Shown: one piece after another, positions 1-8,023 of the stretch
Position numbering within the stretch: position 1 is the stretch's first letter
How the letters are laid out: each line of letters begins with the position of its first letter
Assembly (NCBI GenBank): GCA_963677475.2
Contig: CAXXQD010000021.1
Location: forward strand, 186,001 to 250,000
Reading direction: 5' to 3'
Length of the DNA: 64,000 bases
From: JABMQB01 sp963677475
Lineage (GTDB): Bacteria > Bacteroidota > Bacteroidia > Bacteroidales > Prolixibacteraceae
Notes under the pieces: generated by a model
Told to the model about the DNA's origin: nothing
What the model saw: only the letters and a program-made list of their open reading frames with translations
Databases searched by the model: none
Made by a program: the position numbers and the translations under genes

Positions 1-165
1 GATCATAAAAATGGGAACTGCTATCGGGCCACCCAAAACGAGTAAAATATCCCCAAGTAGGCTTTCCCGTCCCGGATAATCAATAAAGGTCTCCAAAATG
101 TGTACAGGTACAATTAAAAATACGGCAAATCCTTTTAACAAATCGGGCAAAACAAATCGTTTCAT
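1..165 (-). CDS. Membrane protein N-terminus, acyltransferase/DUF1624-like (partial)
   Basis: This reading frame runs off the left edge of the window; 55 codons are visible from the ATG at 165. The visible part starts with a charged residue pair, then a hydrophobic segment containing LLKGFAVFLIVPVH and a second one near VLGGPIAVPIFMI. That pattern resembles the first two membrane helices of acyltransferase-3 or DUF1624 (heparan N-acetyltransferase-like) proteins, which begin with a D-xx-KG/RG motif before helix 1. Those families transfer acyl groups to sugars or envelope molecules at the inner membrane. The fragment is too short to choose between them. A hairpin at about 181-218 separates it from the upstream DUF2202 gene, so it may have its own transcript. 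Confidence 0.5.
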   Translation of the reverse strand, partial: MKRFVLPDLLKGFAVFLIVPVHILETFIDYPGRESLLGDILLVLGGPIAVPIFMI

Positions 166-180
166 AACTTTTTTTATTGC

Positions 181-218
181 AAAAGCCCTGAAGAAGATTT
201 CTCCAGAGCTTTCTTTTT
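181..218 (-). terminator. Probable terminator after the DUF2202 gene
   Basis: The outer stem AAAGC/GCTTT encloses an imperfect inner stem (CTG..GAA / TTC..CAG). It lies just beyond the DUF2202 stop on the minus strand, in the only clear gap between that gene and the partial acyltransferase gene. T-runs lie on both sides, so it could act on either strand. Confidence 0.45.
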
Positions 219-249
219 AACCATAAAAACACCTTATCATTATCCCCAC

Positions 250-990
250 TTAATTATTGATATATGGGCAAACCCATCCATCATCCTCAACATCGTCCTC
301 ATTTTCAGAAGAGCTGCTGTTAATAATTTGAAGGTACAGTTCTTCACTAATCACAGTTGGAGTATAAGTCTCTCCATATCTTTTTAGCACATTTGTAAAT
401 GCCCTAAGATGAAATTGAGATGCCCTTAGCAGATTTCCATAGACACGTTTGACATCCTCATTTTGTGTTTCGTCCAACAAGTTCATTAAATCATTAATAT
501 CGTATTCTTCGATAAATGCACCCACTTTTAAGGCATCCACAAGACTTGCTGCCCCCTGGGCAGTTAACTGTTCAAAAAGTTCAGTAAACAGAGGATTTGT
601 GAAATTTCCGGTTCCTTCAACTGCAGGGTCGCTTAAATTGTACCCATTTATTAAATACAAGACAGCACTTGTATGGGCAGCTTCACTTTTTGAGATGTTC
701 CGGAAAACAATTTGCCCATACTGTTCGTAGAACGTCGAATATACATCTCCTGCAAGTTTTTCCTCTTCGCGCATTTCCATTAAACCGGCAATTTCCTGCT
801 CAGTTAAAGTCCCTGATAATGTGCAACTATCACCGGGAATTGGAGTACTATCATCTGTTTCAGACCCAGCACTTTTGGCTTCCAAATTCTCAATGCTCTC
901 TTCGGCATTGTTAATGCTTTCGGAACAGGCTACAAAAAATGTAAGCAGACCTGCCAAAGCAACCATCGTTATTATTCTAATTCGTTTCAT
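250..990 (-). CDS. DUF2202 ferritin-like lipoprotein
   Basis: This 246-residue protein has a lipoprotein signal (charged start, hydrophobic core, lipobox FFVAC with Cys22), so it is expected to be anchored in an envelope membrane. A low-complexity acidic linker follows, then a DUF2202-type helical domain from about residue 62. It carries the ferritin-like signatures MREEEKLAGDVY, SEAAHTSAV and SQFHLRAF, whose Glu and His residues could form a metal site. DUF2202 proteins are thought to be four-helix, ferritin-like proteins, but no reaction is established. The gene lies 46 bp downstream of a Spy-like gene in the same direction and is probably the last gene of the ECF sigma operon. That placement suggests an envelope or metal stress role, which is inference. 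Confidence 0.8.
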   Translation of the reverse strand: MKRIRIITMVALAGLLTFFVACSESINNAEESIENLEAKSAGSETDDSTPIPGDSCTLSGTLTEQEIAGLMEMREEEKLAGDVYSTFYEQYGQIVFRNISKSEAAHTSAVLYLINGYNLSDPAVEGTGNFTNPLFTELFEQLTAQGAASLVDALKVGAFIEEYDINDLMNLLDETQNEDVKRVYGNLLRASQFHLRAFTNVLKRYGETYTPTVISEELYLQIINSSSSENEDDVEDDGWVCPYINN

Positions 991-1035
991 GACATCTAAT
1001 TTTATTGTTTAAGTAATATTTTTATGCTTTTCTGT

Positions 1036-1599
1036 TTAATTGTTTACGCATCCGTTTCTACGTCCAAACCCATTTCCCCTTCCGCGTTGAAATGCATTGT
1101 TTCCCCGACAGTAATTGCCTCGTTGGGCATAATTTTGATTATTAAAATTGTTTCGTTGTTGTCCCCTGTTCATTTGGGCATTTCTGCCTTGTCCATAATT
1201 GTTCCATCCCCTGTTTTGGTATAAATGCAAACCACCGTTTGCCTGAATGGCATCGTATTGTGCTTTTTGATCGTCGGTCAAAAGGTCTTTCACTTCATTT
1301 TGATGTGCAAGCTTTTCTTTGTCCATTTCCTCGCCAATCTTATTTTTCTCATCCAGATTCCGGGTACTGCGTCTTTGAGCCCTAAGCTCAGCCATCCTGC
1401 CTAAATGTTCTTGTTGCAATTCAGTGATTGCTGTTTTCTGATCATCGCTTAAATCGGTGATTGTTTCAAGGCAAACCTGTCTGTTTTCCGTATTGATAAC
1501 TCTGTTTCTATTTCCCCAACCTTGTGCAAATGTTGTGGAACTTGTTAACACCAGGGCAAAGAACACCCAGGCAAGCTTTTGTAACTTACTAGTTTTCAT
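1036..1599 (-). CDS. Spy/CpxP-like periplasmic protein with N/G/R-rich tail
   Basis: The 187-residue protein has a cleavable signal peptide (hydrophobic core ending TTFAQG). Its helical core carries two LTxxQ-type motifs, LSDDQKTAI near residue 50 and LTDDQKAQY near residue 107, the hallmark of the Spy/CpxP/ZraP family of periplasmic chaperones and metal-responsive proteins. From about residue 125 the sequence becomes a low-complexity tail rich in Asn, Gly, Arg and Gln. It is 18 bp from the next Spy-like gene and in the same operon as the ECF sigma and anti-sigma genes. It is probably an envelope stress chaperone or sensor; the ligand is unknown. The Arg/Asn-rich tail is unusual and might bind polyanions or metals. 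Confidence 0.75.
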   Translation of the reverse strand: MKTSKLQKLAWVFFALVLTSSTTFAQGWGNRNRVINTENRQVCLETITDLSDDQKTAITELQQEHLGRMAELRAQRRSTRNLDEKNKIGEEMDKEKLAHQNEVKDLLTDDQKAQYDAIQANGGLHLYQNRGWNNYGQGRNAQMNRGQQRNNFNNQNYAQRGNYCRGNNAFQRGRGNGFGRRNGCVNN

Positions 1600-1617
1600 G
1601 ATATTAAATTTAAATGT

Positions 1618-2142
1618 TTAATTATTCCAACGCCGCCCTCTTCCCATTCTTCGGGGTGGCTCTACGTTTTCATCTTTTTGTAAAATCGATATAAATATGT
1701 TATTTAATTTCTCAGCCTGTTCTGCAGTACAGGTACTTTTCATTTGCAAATAATAATCTATTGTCCTGTTTTTCAATTGTGTATGTAACTCGCCAATTGA
1801 TTGGGTAATTTCGTTAAGTTTCCCTTCGTTCAAAGGAGACTTTCCCATTTCCTCCACCATTTGCCTTCGAAGCATTTCCAGTTCGTGTGTAATTTGATTT
1901 GCTTCCCTGTTATATGACCTGTTATAAATCCTAAACGAATCAACCTGGTCAAAACTTAAGTTGAGCTGTTCCCTGAAAAAACGTGTTCTTTGTTCATTTG
2001 GCAGTTCTACAACTGCTGTTTCCGGCTCTTGTTTCAATTCTGCCCTTTTATGAAACCAAAAGGACAATATGGTCGAAACATTGGTTGCAAACAAAATTGC
2101 AATTATCCAGAGTACAATATGATATTTCTTTCTTGAGACCAT
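1618..2142 (-). CDS. Membrane-anchored Spy/CnrX-like periplasmic sensor
   Basis: This 174-residue protein has one N-terminal membrane segment (about residues 9-28) and a periplasmic all-helical domain. The helices contain LNLSFDQVDSF and CTAEQAEKLNNIF, which match the hairpin-forming motifs of the Metal_resist / Spy-CpxP family. The retained anchor and the position next to an anti-sigma gene recall CnrX-type periplasmic sensors that act through an anti-sigma factor, but no His-rich metal site is seen. The C-terminus is Arg-rich (RRMGRGRRW). It starts 1 bp from the end of the anti-sigma gene, so the two are probably co-translated. A role in sensing envelope stress is inferred from family and position. 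Confidence 0.7.
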   Translation of the reverse strand: MVSRKKYHIVLWIIAILFATNVSTILSFWFHKRAELKQEPETAVVELPNEQRTRFFREQLNLSFDQVDSFRIYNRSYNREANQITHELEMLRRQMVEEMGKSPLNEGKLNEITQSIGELHTQLKNRTIDYYLQMKSTCTAEQAEKLNNIFISILQKDENVEPPRRMGRGRRWNN

Positions 2143-2143
2143 G

Positions 2144-2578
2144 TTATTCCATTAAAAATGATTCTAAACTCTCCATTCCCAATTCATTCAAATATGGTAC
2201 TGGCTCCACCTGGCTTGAAGAATACGAAGTATTATAATCGGTAGTTTTCTGACCAATTTTTATCCCAGAGAAAATACCAACTGCCAACAAAATGGAGAAA
2301 AACACCGGACGAAGCACCACAAAAAACCTTTCCCACATTGGTGAAACTTTTATTTGCCCAAGATTCTCAATCCGAGCTTTAAGCCTGGTATAAAAGAATG
2401 GGTTGACCTCCATTTTCGGTGAGTTTGAAATGATCCCCAAACTTAGTTTCAGGTCTTCCGCAAAAGCCATACAATCAGGACATTGTTTTAAATGTGCTTC
2501 AATCTCCTTTTCTTTTGTTGGAAGCAAGTCCCCTTCCAGGTAAAAGATAATTTCTTTATGTGCTTTTTTACAGTTCAT
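2144..2578 (-). CDS. Anti-sigma factor with zinc-finger (zf-HC2) domain
   Basis: This 144-residue protein begins with a putative zinc-finger anti-sigma domain: Cys3, then H-x(n)-CPDC around residues 29-36, the arrangement that binds zinc and clamps ECF sigma factors. A central hydrophobic stretch (about residues 83-106, containing FSILLAVGIFSGIKIG) is a single membrane segment, followed by a short periplasmic tail. The gene follows the sigma gene by 49 bp and precedes the membrane-anchored Spy-like gene. This supports a sigma / anti-sigma / periplasmic sensor relay. It should hold the sigma factor at the inner membrane until an envelope signal releases it. Confidence 0.85.
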   Translation of the reverse strand: MNCKKAHKEIIFYLEGDLLPTKEKEIEAHLKQCPDCMAFAEDLKLSLGIISNSPKMEVNPFFYTRLKARIENLGQIKVSPMWERFFVVLRPVFFSILLAVGIFSGIKIGQKTTDYNTSYSSSQVEPVPYLNELGMESLESFLME

Positions 2579-2627
2579 TTTATTCGTCTTATATTGTTAT
2601 GACACTAATTTTAATCCATACTTGCGC

Positions 2628-3224
2628 TCAAATACACTTTTTTTTGTAGCAGCTATACAATTTCTTTTGCAGGTTCTTTTTTGCCCTGTGTATCAACGAC
2701 TCAACCGAGGACAATGAAATCTCCATAACTTCAGCAATTTGTTGGTACGAAAGGTCTTCAAATTTATTAAGGGTAAATGCAACCTTTTGATTTTCTGCCA
2801 ACGAGTCTATTGCTTCACGGAGCATTTTTGCGCGCTCACTATTTTCCAATTCAAATTCCGGGGTGTCAACTTTTGTGTTAATAAGGTTTGATTCGACCGA
2901 ATGCCCGCTTTTATCGGAATCGCCAAAGGATAGAAAGCCTTTGTGACGTTTATTGTCCCTGATAAAGTTAAGCGTTCTGTTGACCGAAATCCGGTATAAC
3001 CACGTGGATAGTTTTGAATCGGAACGGAATTTATGGACCGAACGATAAACTTCAATAAAAACTTCCTGGGCAATATCTTCGGCATCTTCCTGGTTATAAA
3101 CCATTCGGTAACAGGTATTCACCACCATTTTTTTATAGGTGTCCACTATTTCCCGGAAGGCATGTTCATCGCCTTGTTGAAGTTTTAATATTAGCTCGCT
3201 TTCCTTCATTATATCCTTAACCAA
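2628..3224 (-). CDS. ECF RNA polymerase sigma factor
   Basis: The protein has region 2 around residues 25-95, with DAEDIAQEVFIEVYR and STWLYRISVNRTLNFIR (core binding and -10 recognition). Region 4 at about residues 130-190 has the helix-turn-helix LSYQQIAEVMEISLSSVESLIHR. This is the standard length and layout of a sigma-70 family ECF factor. The ATG at 3224 lies 6 bp from the upstream DUF4405 stop; an ATG five codons later (MKESEL) is an equally good start. It heads the sigma, anti-sigma and Spy-like chain and probably controls its own operon. Confidence 0.92.
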   Translation of the reverse strand: MVKDIMKESELILKLQQGDEHAFREIVDTYKKMVVNTCYRMVYNQEDAEDIAQEVFIEVYRSVHKFRSDSKLSTWLYRISVNRTLNFIRDNKRHKGFLSFGDSDKSGHSVESNLINTKVDTPEFELENSERAKMLREAIDSLAENQKVAFTLNKFEDLSYQQIAEVMEISLSSVESLIHRAKKNLQKKLYSCYKKKCI

Positions 3225-3230
3225 GGTACT

Positions 3231-4049
3231 CTATTTCGAAAATAAATCAAAGATATCCCTTGGTGGCATGTTGTTATTATCTCCAATCACCCGCAATGTT
3301 TGTCCTAATTCGGCGTCAATCCCATTTGCCTTTAATATTTCAAGCACTTCTTGCGGTGTTTTTCCCACTTCCGATGCAAAGTCATCTAATATTTTCCTGC
3401 CGATTCCACTTCCCTGCCTTTCAGTGCCTGATTTTTTTGAGATTTCTTCATAAATTTCCTGTGGTGTGGTATTGTTAATTTCCGCTATTTCCTGAAGCGT
3501 TTGATCGGTATTTTCAAATATAATTCCGTGCCTTTCTAACTTTCGCGTCAATTCATCGGTCGAAGAAAGTTTCATTTGCCCGGCAAGCTCAACAAGTGTC
3601 AGCAATTCGGCATGAGGAATTGGTGCTATCTCTTCTTCCTTTTCCCATGATTCCGTTAGTGTTTCGCTTAAATCCATCACATAATTAAATGGAGGAACCG
3701 AAAAGATCGTACCCACAAAAAACAGCAAAACCAAAATACTTGAGATATAAAATTCCCTTTTTTTATGTAATCCTTTTTCTTTTTTTGTCTTTAGGTAGGA
3801 TAGAAATGCTTTCCAATTGATGGTAAACAAATGAAATACTGACAAAATCACAAAAGAAAATGAAAAAATGGTGTGAATTGCCTGCCATTCTTCTTTTAAC
3901 AATCCCAAAATTTTCCAGTTCACCCAATGGGCATACCTTCCCGGAGGGGCAACATAAAGGATTATTCCGGTTACAAAAATTACAACAAATGAATACGTTA
4001 ACCCAAAACTTATAAATGCCCGCCAACTAAATTTGTTTTTCATTGCCAT
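3231..4049 (-). CDS. DUF4405-like membrane protein with helical repeat tail
   Basis: This 272-residue protein has about three membrane helices in its first 120 residues (containing SFVVIFVTGIILYVAP, FSFVILSVFHLF and SSILVLLFFVGTIFSV). The histidines in and around these helices suit the DUF4405 family, which resembles cytochrome b-type membrane modules. From about residue 145 there is a soluble tail with repeated TPQEIYEEI / TPQEVLEIL / PPRDIFDLF helices. It is the first gene of the ECF operon, 6 bp before the sigma gene. An alternative start is Met3. A role in electron transfer or in sensing is possible; neither is shown by the sequence. Confidence 0.65.
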   Translation of the reverse strand: MAMKNKFSWRAFISFGLTYSFVVIFVTGIILYVAPPGRYAHWVNWKILGLLKEEWQAIHTIFSFSFVILSVFHLFTINWKAFLSYLKTKKEKGLHKKREFYISSILVLLFFVGTIFSVPPFNYVMDLSETLTESWEKEEEIAPIPHAELLTLVELAGQMKLSSTDELTRKLERHGIIFENTDQTLQEIAEINNTTPQEIYEEISKKSGTERQGSGIGRKILDDFASEVGKTPQEVLEILKANGIDAELGQTLRVIGDNNNMPPRDIFDLFSK

Positions 4050-4357
4050 TACTATTAGATGTGAAAACTAATTTTTGTTGGTATGACACGGTAATTATAA
4101 AAAACTTGCGTTCAAAATAGAAAAAAACACATCATACAGTTTACTTCAAATGAATTCAACCCAATATATTCGATAAAGGGCTAATAATCATTATAATAAC
4201 CTGAAATCCTATAATGATGAGAATTCAGCCTCAACAAGTAGAATCCTTAAAAAGCTATAATTTCCTTGCTTTTTATATTATTCCCTGAACAATTTTATTG
4301 ATTTGAAATCAACTAATTTTTCACTAACTTAAAGCAGGTTATCAAAATAAAATTGGG
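4050..4357. promoter_or_regulatory. 308-bp divergent intergenic region; candidate ECF promoter on minus strand
   Basis: This gap separates the ECF operon (leftward) from the B12-sensor cassette (rightward), so it should hold both promoters. Read on the minus strand, GAACGCAA (around 4106-4113) and CGTGTCAT (around 4085-4092) are about 19 bases apart, close to the GAAC / CGTC pattern of many ECF promoters and about 40 bases before the DUF4405 ATG. This would fit autoregulation. No convincing TAnnTTTG box was found for the rightward operon. No ORF or RNA gene was recognised. Confidence 0.35.
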
Positions 4358-5008
4358 ATGAATGAGATTATCAATGTGGGTTCAAATGATTTTTTAAAAA
4401 ACCTTCTTAGTGGAAATAGACAAAAGTGTACTGCAATCACCAATGAATTTCTTACCAAAAACCCGTCAATCAAAGATCTTTATGAAGGTATATTTAAGGA
4501 AGCTTTGTATGAAGTAGGGCGACTTTGGGAAACCAATAAAATAACCGTTGCCTCAGAACATCTTGCAACTGCAATCACAGAAGGAATACTAAACGAACTA
4601 TACCAGAAACTTACTATTGCTGAGCAAAAAGAAACCTCTAAAGTAGTTCTCACATGTGTTGAAAATGAAATGCACCAGGTAGGTATAAAAATGGTGACAG
4701 ATATTTTTGAAATGAACGGTTGGGATACCTACTTTTTAGGCACAGGTATTCCAGTAAATGAATTGGTTACTTATATACAAGTAATTAACCCTCATGTTTT
4801 AGCAATATCCCTGAGCATCTATTTTAATTTTCAAAACCTAATAAAAATGCTCAATACCTTAAAAGAAGAATTTCCTGAACTAACAATTGTTTTGGGGGGA
4901 CAAGCCTTTAAACAAATACTTGAGGACAATTCACTTAAAATGAATGGGGTATTTATTCTTCCAAACTTGTATGAACTTGAAACTTTTATTAAAAATTTTA
5001 AATCTTAA
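4358..5008 (+). CDS. Free-standing B12-binding sensor, CarH/LitR photoreceptor-like
   Basis: The 216-residue protein has a four-helix cap (about residues 10-85) followed by a Rossmann-like cobalamin domain (about 93-216). The cap contains W57, nine residues, then E67-H68: exactly the Wx9EH signature of the light-sensing cap in CarH/LitR B12 photoreceptors. The B12 domain has E104-x-H106-x-x-G109, whose His is the expected lower cobalt ligand, and a later VLGGQAF. There is no MerR DNA-binding domain, so output is probably through a partner. The residue after W57 is Glu; as I recall, CarH has there the His that coordinates cobalt after illumination, so the photochemistry may differ. The next three genes include two histidine kinases. 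A cobalamin- or light-responsive input is inferred. Confidence 0.75.
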   Translation: MNEIINVGSNDFLKNLLSGNRQKCTAITNEFLTKNPSIKDLYEGIFKEALYEVGRLWETNKITVASEHLATAITEGILNELYQKLTIAEQKETSKVVLTCVENEMHQVGIKMVTDIFEMNGWDTYFLGTGIPVNELVTYIQVINPHVLAISLSIYFNFQNLIKMLNTLKEEFPELTIVLGGQAFKQILEDNSLKMNGVFILPNLYELETFIKNFKS

Positions 5009-5012
5009 TATT

Positions 5013-5474
5013 ATGACCAGATCTGATTTATTACAATCCGCAAAAAAGATCGAACAAGTTAGCGAAGATACGATTAACGAATACTCGTTAAAAAGAGATA
5101 TGTTAGTGACCTTAATAAATGATAAAATGCTCAGCCGATCGGATATTACAGATATGATTGGAGCAAACAATGTTGATATGATGAAAGACAACCATGCCAA
5201 CCACGCCCGGTTCTTAGAATCTGTTTTGGCTAAATATAACCCTGAGGTTTTGGTTGATACAGTAATATGGGTTTTCAGAGCCTATCGGTCGCGTAATTTT
5301 AGATCTACATATTGGGCGGCACAATTAAACACCTGGATTGATATTTATAAGAATAATTTAACCGAGAAAAGTTTTCATGAGGTTTATCCATATTACAATT
5401 GGATGCAAATAAATATTCCTTTATTTAACAGCCTTGCCGAAGAAGAATTAGACACCCCTCTTTCTTCTCACTAA
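5013..5474 (+). CDS. Unrecognised helical protein in the B12-sensor cassette
   Basis: The ATG at 5013 lies 4 bp after the B12-sensor stop and gives 153 residues; an in-frame ATG upstream would overlap the sensor gene deeply and is less likely. I do not recognise the family. The sequence looks all-helical and soluble, with a conserved-looking His/Asn/Arg/Trp-rich centre: DNHANHARF near residue 53, VIWVFRAYRSRNF near residue 76, and YWAAQLNTW near residue 94. The clustered His, Tyr and Trp residues would suit a cofactor or metal pocket. The tight spacing to both neighbours indicates co-expression with the B12 sensor and the kinases, so it may relay or modulate the signal. Confidence 0.65.
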   Translation: MTRSDLLQSAKKIEQVSEDTINEYSLKRDMLVTLINDKMLSRSDITDMIGANNVDMMKDNHANHARFLESVLAKYNPEVLVDTVIWVFRAYRSRNFRSTYWAAQLNTWIDIYKNNLTEKSFHEVYPYYNWMQINIPLFNSLAEEELDTPLSSH

Positions 5475-5533
5475 AATAAGTTTGATATTATTACTAGCTT
5501 TTCTTTGGCTACAGAAAACAATTGAAAAACATA

Positions 5534-6787
5534 ATGAATATAAACACTGATTGGGATTTTTTAATTGATGATTTGTGTAAAAACTCAGGCTCAATCGCTT
5601 ATGGGGTTTTTAATTCAAAAGGAGAAATCTTGAATGCGAATGATGGAATGCTCTATTTTTTGGGCACAAACAATATTAAGTTAAAACCGCAAAACAAATT
5701 AGTCAATCCAAGTTTTGAGCAAATAAAAGGATTCAAGAGTGTTTCTGATCTATTATTTAGTGGTAAACTAACAATTGGAAACCAGAGAGACATACATTAT
5801 GTTTTGAATTCTAAAATATATAAAAAGAACAATAATTATTTGATTTTTGCAGAAGCAGATGTTATTCATTTATTTGATGAAAACGGAAAAATGAGCCGCT
5901 TGAATCAAGAAATAAACAATTTGCAACGTCAGTTAATCAAGGAAAAAAGAACACTTCAACAGACCTTAAACACATTGAGGGAAACACAACAAATGCTTGT
6001 TCATTCAGAAAAAATGAATGCACTTGGACAGATGATTGCTGGAATTGCCCATGAAATTAATAATCCGCTAGCTTATGTCACCAACAATCTTCACGAATTA
6101 GAAAAAAACACTCTTGAATATATCAAAGCTTACAATATTCTCGAATCGGAAATTAATCAAAGTGAATTAGAAGGTTTAAAAGAATCTGCGTTGAATATCC
6201 GCAAAGAATATGAAATTGAATTTTTAGCCAGCGATATTTCAGAAATTATAAAAGACTCTAAAACCGGAGTTGAACGTGTCAAAAATATTGTTGAAGACCT
6301 CAGGAAATTTTCACGATTGGATGAAGCGGATTTGAAAAATATTGATTTGGTTGAAAATATTCGATCAATACTTACAATAATAAAAACAGAAATATCGAAT
6401 AAAAACATTCTGTTTAATTTTGAAACACCAGACCGCCTTTTTCTCGATTGCTACCCAGGCCAGCTTAATCAGGCTGTTTTAAATGTTTTGATTAACGCAG
6501 TCCAAGCGGTTGATGAATATGGAAAAGTAATATTATATATTGCCCAGGTTGATGATACCATAAATATAATTATTAAAGATAATGGCAAAGGGATGAACGA
6601 GGAAACCAAGAATAAAATGTTTGATCCCTTTTTTACAACAAAACCTATTGGAACCGGAACAGGATTGGGTTTGAGTATAAGCTATAAAATTATTCATGAT
6701 TTGCACAAAGGCAAAATTGAGGTCGAATCTACAATCAATTCGGGCACAACAATACGTATAATTATTCCAAAAAAGATTTCTAAATGA
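5534..6787 (+). CDS. Soluble PAS-like sensor histidine kinase
   Basis: From the ATG at 5534 the protein has 417 residues (a TTG four codons earlier is possible). There is no membrane segment. The first 120 residues look like a PAS-type sensor domain (YGVFNSKGEILNANDGML). A coiled coil of about 50 residues follows, then a HisKA box with GIAHEINNPL (His173) and an ATPase domain with NVLINAVQAV (N box), DNGKGM (G1), FDPFFTTK (F) and GTGLGLS (G2). All catalytic motifs are intact. The stop overlaps the start of the receiver-kinase gene by ATGA, so the two are translationally coupled. It is likely a cytoplasmic kinase taking input from the B12 protein, its PAS domain, or both. Confidence 0.88.
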   Translation: MNINTDWDFLIDDLCKNSGSIAYGVFNSKGEILNANDGMLYFLGTNNIKLKPQNKLVNPSFEQIKGFKSVSDLLFSGKLTIGNQRDIHYVLNSKIYKKNNNYLIFAEADVIHLFDENGKMSRLNQEINNLQRQLIKEKRTLQQTLNTLRETQQMLVHSEKMNALGQMIAGIAHEINNPLAYVTNNLHELEKNTLEYIKAYNILESEINQSELEGLKESALNIRKEYEIEFLASDISEIIKDSKTGVERVKNIVEDLRKFSRLDEADLKNIDLVENIRSILTIIKTEISNKNILFNFETPDRLFLDCYPGQLNQAVLNVLINAVQAVDEYGKVILYIAQVDDTINIIIKDNGKGMNEETKNKMFDPFFTTKPIGTGTGLGLSISYKIIHDLHKGKIEVESTINSGTTIRIIIPKKISK

Positions 6788-7980
6788 AAGACGACATTCA
6801 AATTAAATATAGCCAGAACTTGTTGGTAATTGATGATGAGATAGAAATTACAAAATCACTTTTTAGGCAGTTCAGAAGAAAGTATAATGTTCATTTAGCT
6901 ACCAGTGCAGATATGGCCATGCAAATTTTAGAAACAGAGCATATACAAGTTGTGCTTTCTGACCAACGCATGCCCGGAATGACCGGAATTGATTTTTTTA
7001 GTAAAATAAAGAATAAATACCCCGATGCATTAAAGTTGATTTTAACAGGATATTCAGATATTGAAGCGGTTATAGGGGCAATTAATGAAGGTCAGGTATT
7101 TCGGTATTTAACAAAGCCTTGGAATCCGTTGGAGCTGAATGCTGCCATTGAAGAGGCTTTCGAAAAATATGAACTGATAACTAAAAACAGAGTTCTGTTA
7201 AAACGGTTAAAAGAAGCAAACCTAAGTTTGGAAAAAAAGGTGGCAGAACGTACCAAAGAGCTGGAAAAGGCAAATATTGATCTTATAGAATTAAATAATG
7301 AAAAAAATAAATACATCGGAATTGTTGCCCACGATTTAAGAAATCCAATCGGGAATGCACTTTCATTCGCTGATCTTTTAATTACTGATTATGGCAATTT
7401 CTCACAAAACGAACATCTAAGCTTTTTAAACGTCATCAACGAAAGATGTTCTTTTGCCCTAAATTTAATTGAGAGTTTTTTAGACATCTCAAAAATTGAA
7501 TCGGGAATTTTAGATATTAATGTTAAAGAATATGACTATTGTGAATTTGTCCAATCATGTATTAAGCAAAATGATCTGTTTGCGAAAAAAAAATCACAGA
7601 AAATAATATTTGAATGTAACACTGCCCAAATAAAATGTTTGTTTGATAAGGAAAAAATGGAGCAAGTAGTAAATAACCTGATTAGCAATGCAATAAAATA
7701 TTCGCACGAGAATAAAAAAATATGGATTAACATTCAGGTAAAAGACAAACATTTACAAACAAAAATAAAAGACGAAGGACAAGGTATTCCAAAAGAAGAA
7801 ATGAACAGAATATTCTCCGCATATGAAACAACATCGGTTAAATCAACCGGCAATGAAAAATCAACCGGGTTAGGCCTGGCAATAGTGAAAAAAATACTGG
7901 AAGCACACAATGGAAGTATTTCAGTTACAAGTACTCCTCACGTTGGTTCCGAATTTACTTTTAATTTACCTATTGAATAA
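6784..7980 (+). CDS. Receiver-histidine kinase hybrid (REC-coiled coil-HisKA-HATPase)
   Basis: The 398-residue protein starts with a complete receiver domain (about residues 10-130): VIDDE acidic pocket, phosphoacceptor D60 in LSDQRMPGMTG, the conserved Thr in LTGYSD, and Lys in FRYLTKPW. A coiled coil (about 135-175) leads to HisKA with VAHDLRNPIG (His183) and an intact ATPase domain (LISNAIKYS, DEGQGIP, TGLGLAIV). An N-terminal receiver placed before a kinase is typical of relay proteins, so the upstream kinase may phosphorylate D60 to control this kinase. No separate DNA-binding regulator is in the operon, so the final target lies elsewhere. The coupling to the preceding kinase is ATGA. 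Confidence 0.9.
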   Translation: MKDDIQIKYSQNLLVIDDEIEITKSLFRQFRRKYNVHLATSADMAMQILETEHIQVVLSDQRMPGMTGIDFFSKIKNKYPDALKLILTGYSDIEAVIGAINEGQVFRYLTKPWNPLELNAAIEEAFEKYELITKNRVLLKRLKEANLSLEKKVAERTKELEKANIDLIELNNEKNKYIGIVAHDLRNPIGNALSFADLLITDYGNFSQNEHLSFLNVINERCSFALNLIESFLDISKIESGILDINVKEYDYCEFVQSCIKQNDLFAKKKSQKIIFECNTAQIKCLFDKEKMEQVVNNLISNAIKYSHENKKIWINIQVKDKHLQTKIKDEGQGIPKEEMNRIFSAYETTSVKSTGNEKSTGLGLAIVKKILEAHNGSISVTSTPHVGSEFTFNLPIE

Positions 7981-8023
7981 AATCTTTTTTGTTAAATACT
8001 GTTATGTGCTTTCATAAAAACGG

